A stretch of DNA of 64,000 nt, taken from Perca fluviatilis (lineage: Eukaryota > Chordata > Actinopteri > Perciformes > Percidae). The position numbers were made by a program, and so were the translations under genes. Shown here one piece after another: positions 38,779 to 47,491 of the stretch. Position 1 is the first letter of the stretch, and each line of letters starts with the position of its first letter. Location: the NCBI RefSeq assembly GCF_010015445.1, contig NC_053118.1:19829437-19893436 (forward strand), written 5' to 3'. The notes beneath the pieces are model-generated. The model made no database searches, had not been told where the DNA came from, and saw nothing but the letters and a program-made list of their open reading frames with translations.

Positions 38779-38860
38779 TGTTGAGTGGTTTAGGTAGTCT
38801 CATGTTGTTGGGCTATTATATTTCTCCCACAACACGAAACTGCCTTGATTACCTCAGTAA
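38779..38860 (+). ncRNA. mir196: microRNA precursor mir-196
   Basis: The mature-strand position 38791-38812 matches miR-196 (canonical start UAGGUAGU, end UGUUGUUGGG) with one difference: position 9 is C instead of U. The opposite arm (38828-38850, ...caacacgaaactgcctt...) can fold back on it, and the lower stem (gagtggttt / gattacctc) also pairs; the loop is about ctattatatttct. Location between Hox10 and Hox9 on the same strand is the classic mir-196 site. It represses Hox mRNAs, including by slicing in the known Hoxb8 case. The seed (2-8) is unchanged. Confidence 0.9.
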
Positions 38861-39854
38861 AACTCGTCGCATCATGAAAATTGAATCGCTATTAATTACT
38901 GTTCGAATGTATTAATCCTTAGGTGCAGACTGCATATCTGCATATGCAAACACATATCATTATTATTCCAAAAAGTGCACGTCTTTTTTAATTTTATTAT
39001 TGTGCCTAAAAGGAACTCTTTCTATGATTTTTTTTTATCTTGTGGGTTTTGATAATTAAGCTGCATTCTGATGTATGTATCTGGACGTGGTCACTTTTAA
39101 TCTTAGAGATACAAAGTTTTCACCATGTCTATAATTTAAGACATCTGCAAAGGATTTTGAGCATCTCTATGTGATAAGCCGGAAGTAAAGATGCAGGCTG
39201 GGGAATGAAATGCTTAAGGCTTGTATATGTCCAGGAGAGGAGAAAAGGACAGACAAGGCCTCGGTTATGATCATTGCAGTCTGCCAGTTGCCTCGCCGTA
39301 GGAAGTGCCGGATGCGTCTGCTTTCGCCAGAGAAAGGACACAAAGGCTGAGCTTTATTGGTGATATTTAGCTTAGACAGCCAGGTTGTAACCTTAAGAAA
39401 AACACCCCAATTGCCCGTGATAAAAAAGGACTGTTATATAGCACCCAAATAACTTCACCCCACTTTCCGTTTTAGATTGCCTTGAAAGTAGACCCACATC
39501 CCTGCAGACACAGCGATGCGCATCTTGGAAACTGTCCTTTAACATGTTTTTATATTGTAAACTCCAATGATGCTTTAAACACATTTATGCTTGTTTTATT
39601 TTATTTAAAAGTCTTGAAAATGTTGTATATCTCTGCCACTAACAATAACCAGACATATCTCACCAAAGTAAAAGGTTTATGGAGGCCATTAAATTAATAC
39701 AAGTTTTACATTTTGGTGAATGAATAACCCCCCCAATCACAACTCGATTACACCAACGTAAGATCTCTTGACGAAAATCATAATGTTTATTGCTTATAAA
39801 ACGAAATATTTCCTAATAAAGGCGCGGAGACTTGCTATTAAAATATGGTGGGGA

Positions 39855-39926
39855 AAATGGTGGCCATTTAGTTGAGCAGCAGGCTGATTTATTTTTTATT
39901 GTTCTGTCCCACGGTCACGTGTTTGG
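39855..39926 (+). promoter_or_regulatory. hoxa9b: hoxa9b promoter elements: CCAT palindrome and CACGTG E-box
   Basis: AAATGGTGGCCATTT at 39855-39869 is a palindrome with YY1-like CCAT cores on both strands. CACGTG at 39916-39921 lies about 170 bp before the ATG, inside the same 12-mer found before hoxa13b. Binding is inferred. Confidence 0.4.
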
Positions 39927-40088
39927 GGCGCCCTATCCAAAGGTTCAACTTACTGGACGCATTGAGCCCCTAGCTGGTGCAGGAAAGCAGCACATTATAT
40001 GCCATGAATCTGTTTTTTCTAAACATTGCAAGACTGAACCGCGTTATATAGCCTTTTTTTTTTTTTTTTTGCTTTTGCATTTTTTGCA

Positions 40089-41271
40089 ATGTCGGCATTG
40101 GGAACAAGTTATTATGTTGAGTCGCCTGTTCTTCCCGAGCAGGAAGATATGGCACCGAGGTACTCGTCAGCTGCAGGGGTGGAGCAGGCGATGCTCACCG
40201 AATATGGCGGACAGGAATCTTGCAATTTGCAGGCGAAATCTTCTATTTTTGGTGGATCTTGGAGTCCCATCTCGTCCCATCCTCCGAACACAGTCACTCC
40301 GACCTATATACATCACCATTACACGAGCGGGGACAGCGATGGCATGTTTACGCGCTCCTGGGCGTTGGATCCGGTCTCTGCGTCCCTGTGTTTGACGGGC
40401 TTACCATCGACAGCCATGCATTATGAGATCAAACCCGAGCCTCTGATTGGGAGTGCTGAATGTACAACTTTGGAGACGCACACACCTCTTTTGTCTGACA
40501 TTGAAAACGGTGCGTCCCTTGCGGAGATTTCCTGCGAAACCACATCCACGTCTAAAGCCACTGAAGAGAGTCCGTCAGCAGAGGACAAGAGGGAGATAGA
40601 TGCAAGTAAGCAAAGCCGTGTTTTTATTTTCTTCTGGTCACTTTATGGACTCATTTAGATTGATGAAAATGGCATTAATGGTTTGAGGATTTAGATGCCA
40701 CAGGCTTGATTTAGTATAAAAATGGGCGTAACATTTGAATAGCAAATAGTATTTATGCTCTAAGAGATAGTGAATTGAGACATGCATATTCTTCAAAGTC
40801 ATTGACACACTTCACTGCATAATTACAACATTTCACAAGGTATTTGCTATCGTCAATCCTCAAATTTCTAAGTGCAGAATGAACATACACCACAAATAAT
40901 TCCTATATAAATATACAATCTTGCCAGGAGTAGCATGTCCTTGTCAAACTGTAAAGTCAATAGAGCAGTAGTGTTTTTCAGTCCATTAACTCTCCTGTGT
41001 CATGGTTTTGACCCCCCCACCCCTGTTTCCAGATAACCCATCATCCAACTGGCTTCACGCAAAGCCCACCAGAAAAAAGCGTTGTCCATATACAAAGCAT
41101 CAAATCCTCGAACTGGAAAAGGAGTTTCTGTTTAACATGTACCTTCCCCGGGATCGTAGATACGAAGTAGCAAGAGTCCTGAGTTTGACCGAGAGACAGG
41201 TGAAAATCTGGTTTCAGAACCGCAGGATGAAGATGAAGAAAGAAAACAAAGACCGGCGGAGAGACAGTTAA
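40089..41271 (+). CDS. hoxa9b: Homeobox protein Hox-A9b
   Basis: Posterior Hox factor. Exons 40089-40605 and 41033-41271, 251 aa. The N terminus [15 protein letters not shown] and the blocks [30 protein letters not shown] and [10 protein letters not shown] are Hox9 landmarks. [13 protein letters not shown] holds the Pbx-binding tryptophan next to the homeodomain (about 185-244; [43 protein letters not shown]). Splice junction GATGCAA|GTAAGC to TTTCCAG|ATAACC gives the usual N-N-P start of exon 2. The upstream boundary lies about 1.2 kb from mir-196. Confidence 0.95.
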
Positions 41272-41634
41272 CTGGTTTTGGACTGATGGTGAATTAGAAG
41301 GGGGGGGGTGTCTGTCTTTAATATTCCTGGCCTGTTACACATGTTGTTGTAAAGTTTGTCTTGTTAAAACCATGCTGGATGTTTTTTTTCTTAACCTGTG
41401 TTTCCTGTTTGTGAGAGGACTAAGTGTAGATGTGTTGTATTTGGAAATAGTTGACTTTGTCATTTGTTATTTGCATGGAATGATCCTTGACTACCTGAAT
41501 GTTTTCGTCTACATATTTGCATTCTTTAAGTTATTGTTTTTGTAATCTAGATGTCTTTTGTTTTGTATAACCGTTTTGGGTTTTGATCCATTTGTGCACA
41601 CTTCAGATACCTCGTCGTTCCTGGTTTCATCCAA

Positions 41635-41640
41635 AATAAA
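41635..41640 (+). other. hoxa9b: Likely hoxa9b polyadenylation signal
   Basis: AATAAA about 365 bp after the stop, followed by a GT/T-rich stretch. The predicted 3' UTR includes a miR-196 seed match (ACTACCT, 41490-41496). Confidence 0.6.
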
Positions 41641-42622
41641 GAGTAGTTTGTATAGTACATGAGAAGATTAGTATGGCTTACTCATTTCTTATCATTTTGC
41701 TTAATATTAAAACCCATCACGTATTTCTAACACATTTTAACAAACATACACATACATAAAGAATTAAAACAATACTACCTTTTTACAATTTACTTCTCTT
41801 ACCTTTAAGATTTCAAAACTATTTCTACAAAATTAGAATTTTCATTCTGTCTTTTAAAAGGAATTACATTTTTTTTATTTCAGGAGAAAAATATTTAAAT
41901 AGTACACTTTTCTTACTTGTAACCACTTTATGGCGCAAACAACCCAATTACTCTAAGCCATAGGGGGAAAAAACTGAGGCCTGTCCAGAATTTATTTATT
42001 TTTTCAACCTTGCTGGCATGAATTTACGTTAAATAATTGTATTTATATATTACAATATTACTGTGGAAATGAGAGAGGAATCTTAATTCGATTGTAACAT
42101 GGACAATACGTTTTGATTTTTAAAGAGTCCCTCAAAGAGCACCCTGTTTAACCAATTATTGAATATAAAGATGAAAAACACATGAATTATCTTTGAATAT
42201 TTTTGGATCCTTCGATTAAAAACCCTTTAAAGAAATGGAATCTGCAGTATCGAGGAACCAAGCCAACAACACGCAGCAATGCAACAATTTAGAAACAATA
42301 GAAAGTCACGAAAGAGTGAGTGAGAGCAAATCAAAGCAACAACGAAAGTTCAGTATTTGTAGAATATTTTGCACTTAATTATTGTCTGAATCGCAACATG
42401 TAGACAATGTATTATGCACTACTTACTATATTACATAGGACATTTTCGGCCTCTGACCTACATTGGATGCCCTCCTGCAATAAACCACAATCACAGCCTC
42501 AACTGTTTATAAGGTGCGAAAACAGCAATAAATGTAAAGGCTCTGTGACAGCAGTAAAGCAGCATTTCAAATGAGGCTGGGGCAAACAGTCAAATATGTG
42601 ATATTGTTGTAGGATAGGCCTG

Positions 42623-42688
<66 letters not shown>
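42623..42688. repeat. (CA)n(CT)n compound microsatellite
   Basis: About 16 CA units switching directly to CT units with one interruption. Confidence 0.95.
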
Positions 42689-42790
42689 AAAACGTCTAAT
42701 TACTTTACAAACGTCTACCAACAATTATGTCTCGGTATAGAAACCTCCGTTTGTTGTTCTGTTGCATCAGCAGAGCACTCAGGACAACAG

Positions 42791-42840
<50 letters not shown>
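42791..42840. repeat. (CA)n microsatellite
   Basis: About 25 CA units. Confidence 0.95.
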
Positions 42841-42842
<2 letters not shown>

Positions 42843-43410
42843 AAATACTTTCCAAATAACTAATAATAAAAAATCACTTTATTTTACTTTATTTGGTGAA
42901 AAAGTGGAAACTACTAAAACTAGGACAAACACGTGTCCTGGTGATGGTGTCAGAGCTCCGTGCTGATCTGAGTGCTGCTGTGCCCGGACCGCCAGCAGGT
43001 GGAGGCAGCAGCTCATCTGAAGAACAACGTTCAAACTAGATGATGCGTTCACGGCGCATCAAGACCACTCCCCATTTATGACAGATCTGCACCGTTTTCG
43101 TCGTAAAAAAATCTAATCTTGCTGCGTGTTCATTTTCATTTTTTGGTTATCCATGGCATAAATTGCTCTGAGATCCTTATTTAATTTAATTGGGGTTCTG
43201 TTTGGCCAGGGGTTCCTTTACTTTTTATTGTATTAAACTAGTTTATCAAGTGACTGCACCCTGTGCTTTTGAGAAGTTTAGAAGAATAGGCTACCTATGA
43301 AATATTAATATAAAAAGGCAAATGTATAAGTATATATCCATGGAATAAATAAATAATCAACTATGTGAACATGCGTATGTGTGAGCACATACGCATATCA
43401 TTTGGCATAT

Positions 43411-43443
43411 CAGATAGATAGATAGATAGATTGATAGATAGAC

Positions 43444-43514
<71 letters not shown>

Positions 43515-43515
43515 A
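43411..43515. repeat. (GATA)n microsatellite
   Basis: About 26 tagata/gata units with early interruptions (ttgata, gacaga). Confidence 0.95.
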
Positions 43516-44624
43516 AATGTATAATCTTTAAACATATGTATACAGTGTGCAGTTAGGATGTGCACTGGGTGCAAAATGGGGGTTAGGCCTTTTATTCTTC
43601 TTTTCCAGGAACCGGACTGTACCTCACTGGACCCCAACTGAGTGATGAACTTGAGGTCCCATAAAGTGAGAGATACCCCCAAACCTTTCCTCCCTTCTTG
43701 GTTTCCCCCAACACCCCCCTCAACCTCACCCTTTCCCCACTCCCTCACCCCCAAAGGTCACCCACATGCAGCTCATTAACTCTCTTATTCCTTTTGGGAA
43801 AACTGTACAGATAAGCATGAAAAAATAGTGGCATTACACTATATATAGTACACCTTCAGTAAAGTCTCTTCGGTCACCAGTGTGTTTAGATGGCAATCTG
43901 ATCCCCCATGAACATTTGGATGATATCCTCCATGCAAACGGCCCTTAGAGGAGCCATGCTGCAGGAAAACAGAAAGTAGCTGGATGCTGTTTGCGGTGAC
44001 CTCTCGTGACCCCTATACATCAAACCTCATGACACCTGGTGACAGAGGAGGCCACAAGTGAACTTTGGAGGAGAAGTTCAGGGGAGTAAAATAATGAGCA
44101 CATGGGAGTGTGTTCCACTTATCCTCAGTGCCAATAATCTGGTGTTCTGGATGAAAGGGTATGTGGATTGTGAGGTTACTTATGTGGTATGTGTGTGTTA
44201 TGAGATGGGGTCAAACATTTGTGCAGATACTTTCTTGAAAATGATTGACCTCTGTATGCAGCTATACTGAGAACACCTCAGATGAATGCAGTTTTCAAGA
44301 GAAACAGACTTTTTGAGTTTGGAGTTTGCTTTCTAGAGAGCTTCTTCATCAGCTTACAACCCCTAATGTATTTTCCTGCAATACTATTATTAAATATTCA
44401 ATTATTATTTGTCAATCTCACACCAATTTGGAATTTGCTTATTCCTTAAACCGTGTTCATATCCATGTTTGCCTTCATCTACAGGGCAACGAGAAGGAAC
44501 ACTTTAATCGAAGGCTGGTTGTCTCTTTAAAAGGTATGTTGTATGGGTCACTTTTGTTCCTCTATGATCCTACATTTTTCATTCTACAAACAGGGGAACA
44601 TAGAACGTTTGATTTTTTTAGAGA

Positions 44625-44654
44625 CACAGACACACACAGAGACACACACACAGA

Positions 44655-44690
<36 letters not shown>
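44625..44690. repeat. Imperfect (CA)n array
   Basis: CA array with regular agaca interruptions, then pure CA. Confidence 0.9.
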
Positions 44691-44692
<2 letters not shown>

Positions 44693-44732
44693 GTGTACGT
44701 TTATCCACGTATTTACCACTACCCATTAATAA

Positions 44733-44779
44733 ACACACAGACACACAGACACAGACACACAGACACTGAAACAGACACA

Positions 44780-44874
<95 letters not shown>
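44733..44874. repeat. Long (CA)n array
   Basis: Interrupted cagaca units followed by about 45 pure CA units. Confidence 0.95.
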
Positions 44875-44875
<1 letters not shown>

Positions 44876-46021
44876 AGGATATAATGTGATGTATGAATTT
44901 AATGCAGCGTTAATGTCGACACAACATGCAATAAACATTTTTAGAAAAATATTTAATTTCACCAAACATAATTTCAAAATATTGCATAACCTCGCTTGTG
45001 CAGAATGTGTACTAAATGTATAATACACATATAATTGCAATTAAATACATTTACCATCTTTTACAAACACACACACACACAAAAATAACAGATTCACATT
45101 TGGTAAAAGTTTAAAAATATATATATTTGTATTGTTCTGGGTAAACATTTTCATCACACTCACCATAAATGGAAAAATTCCACGAAACAGTACAGGCTAT
45201 AAGTAGAAAATTAAATATTTTTTCTTAAAAAAAGAAAAAAAAGAAAAAGAAAAAACGGAACAGTGGTCGCAGGTTTGGCCTGCATGCTTCCCAGATGTCT
45301 CATGTTGTCAGAACAGACGGGAAACGTGCCGCTCCTCGAGACACCGTCTTCTGTGTACATCCGGTCAACAAGCAGCCAAATCTGGCTTTTTGTCTGCACA
45401 GCTCCGAACAGGAACAGAAGACTTAAATCAAAATTGTAACAAAATATAATGTGTAATATGTCCAAGTGTCAGAATGTAGTGTTCAGGTTCTGTTAAGTAT
45501 TGTAGAGTTATATTTCTTTTTATGAAAGCTCTTTGTTCTCTTTGTATCATCGTTCTGTTTCTACACCTGTGTCGATTTAAATCTATGGCCAGCTGTCTAT
45601 GAAACACAATTTATTTGCACATCAAATAAGAAGAAATAAGAAATGAATGTGGGGTTAGTTTAGATAATAATTTGAAGCAATTTTGCTTAAAACAATGAGC
45701 TACACACAAAAGGAATTCGGTTCAATTTAAAGTAAATTCAATTAATTTAAAAGTCAGCAATTGATCAGTTATCTTTAGTTATATTACAGCCTTATATTAT
45801 AGGCTATAGAAGGATATTATTTGTTCACAAGATCTGTATATTCAGAGTACATCCTTATAAATAAATAAAAAGTCCAAAAACAGTTAGACAAAGTAATATC
45901 TGACATTTCAAGCAAATGTGGTAAAAACTGAATTATATTAGAAACCGAACAGGCCAGAAAAAGACTTGTTATCTGACATAGAGGAAGGGATGAGACTGAA
46001 TGGAGTTCTGCTCAATGCCAA

Positions 46022-46045
46022 CACCCACTCACCTCAGCAAACAAT
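46022..46045. promoter_or_regulatory. hoxa2b: Candidate hoxa2b rhombomere 3/5 element (Krox20-like plus Sox-like site)
   Basis: cacccactc at 46022-46030 reads GAGTGGGTG on the minus strand, fitting a relaxed Krox20/EGR2 consensus (GNGTGGGNG). AACAAT at 46040-46045 is Sox-like. It lies about 1.45 kb before the hoxa2b ATG, in the range where vertebrate Hoxa2 genes have a Krox20-dependent r3/r5 enhancer. Single motifs are weak evidence. Confidence 0.35.
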
Positions 46046-46380
46046 TCATCCTATGGAAAAGCTGCTCCCTTCGTTTCTATGCTACTAACCAAGTGCATTC
46101 CTCTCCTCGGTGTTTTTTCTGTGCCTGTATAGTCCTTTTTGAAAACGAAAAAGCGACAGAGTTTCGTCTTTAGATGGATTTCTGATTTAATATCGAGCGA
46201 GTAAGCAAAACGCTTTTGTGCGTAATGGCCGTGCGTCTCCTCCGTGCTTCATAAGAAATCCCTAGATTTCTAAATTGAAAACTTCTCCTACAGCCTACCT
46301 AGAGAGTGGTTGTCCTCTTCCTGGTCATATATGATCTAAGGGAGTGTTAGATGGTGTAAATGTGTTCTTAGGGCAGTGAG

Positions 46381-46438
46381 CTGTCAGACCTTTTGGCGAG
46401 AAAGATTGATCACACACAGGCTACCAGGGCTCTTTGTT
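46381..46438 (+). promoter_or_regulatory. hoxa2b: Candidate hoxa2b upstream Meis + Hox/Pbx element
   Basis: CTGTCAG (Meis/Prep) at 46381-46387, AGATTGAT followed by CA (Hox/Pbx) at 46403-46412, and CTTTGTT (Sox) at 46432-46438. The Meis plus Hox/Pbx pairing with short spacing is the form seen in Hox auto- and cross-regulatory enhancers. About 1.1 kb upstream of hoxa2b. Confidence 0.45.
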
Positions 46439-46817
46439 TAGAGCCTAAGCAATAAACAGCCACCTTTCCTCTGCCTCACACTAAAGTGGCAAATCATTTC
46501 CACTCTCCGCTATGTTATAACCAATAATGCTAAGGATGATGGCTTAGGTCAACATTATCCCTATGTGAAATAAAAATAAATGAAATGGAATGTGGGACAG
46601 GGAGCTATAAACTGTGAAAATGGTGATGACAAATGCCTGTTAAATAACCCAACTGCTTTCTTACATTGACACAAAATATTGCGTTTTTTTCCAGTAGATT
46701 TCCTATAATGACTTCAATGATAAAGTTCCTTTTAATGACATAATGTAGCATTTTGGGACGCTTAGATCAAATTACGCTAAATCTGATCTGATCTGATGAA
46801 CTCAAAATCACATTGAA

Positions 46818-46820
<3 letters not shown>

Positions 46821-46873
<53 letters not shown>
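46821..46873. repeat. (CT)n microsatellite
   Basis: About 26 CT units, 0.6 kb upstream of hoxa2b. Confidence 0.95.
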
Positions 46874-46875
<2 letters not shown>

Positions 46876-47491
46876 GTGGTGTGTATTGGGGGAGGGGTGG
46901 GCATGTTGTTGGATGTCTGGTGCAGCTTTTCCTCTCCAAGAAAACCTCCAAGAAAGTCTCAAGATTAACGCCTTGGCACTGATAACGACTGTGGGCTTCG
47001 CAGCATTATGAAAAGCAAATGTGACTGCTGAAATGATTTGTGGAGTGCTACGCTACAAATAAATGAACAACGCACACGCACACGCACACGTAGCCTACCA
47101 CAACTCACGCGCGTGTACTCGTAGGCAAACTGCGTTGATGCGCAAAGAAGGCACGGTTTTTGGGGGCGGGCTGTGGTGAACAAACTGACCCCAAAAAATG
47201 TGTAAATAAAGCCAGCCCTACCCCCGGAATGAGGCGTTACTCCTCCGACTTTCTCGATCAATCACAGGGGACAGTGGCTTCTTTTGATAAAAGCCCCAAA
47301 TTGTCATTGGGCAGATGCAATCATGTGACAAGCAGCACGGTCTAATTCCAACCATGTCCTCATGAAAGCAATAGTTTATGGCATACAGGTCTCCATACGA
47401 CTATATCGAGTTTAGTAGTTTATGACAATACACTGCTTATTAATCTGAATCAACCTAAAACTCAGCGAAATTTCAACACAAGGAGGAGGAG

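Larger units (their letters stand above)
37748..40088 (+). other. hoxa10b-hoxa9b intergenic region
   Basis: Holds the hoxa10b 3' UTR, the mir-196 hairpin and the hoxa9b promoter. Sequence around the hairpin (38.5-38.95 kb) has little repeat content. The remainder shows no coding signal. Confidence 0.7.
41272..47491 (+). other. hoxa9b-hoxa2b intergenic region (site of lost hoxa7b-a3b genes)
   Basis: In a complete HoxA cluster this gap would hold Hox7, 6, 5, 4 and 3. I find no homeobox, no YPWM motif and no mir-10 hairpin on the plus strand. It is rich in CA, CT and TAGA arrays. The last 1.5 kb before hoxa2b contains Krox20-, Meis- and Pbx/Hox-like motifs. Confidence 0.75.

Noticed and set aside
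39832..40395. 187-residue ORF at hoxa9b exon 1
   Set aside because: It is out of frame with the Hox9 N terminus, which starts at 40089; open by chance.
44562..45040. ORFs of repeated Cys-Val or His-Thr (also near 33.7, 51.0 and 55.8 kb)
   Set aside because: Translations of CA/GT microsatellites.
45716..45726. ggaattcggttc looks like the reverse complement of the core of miR-10
   Set aside because: Only about 10 bases match, on the strand opposite to the Hox genes, with no hairpin partner arm. mir-10 normally lies on the Hox coding strand next to Hox4.
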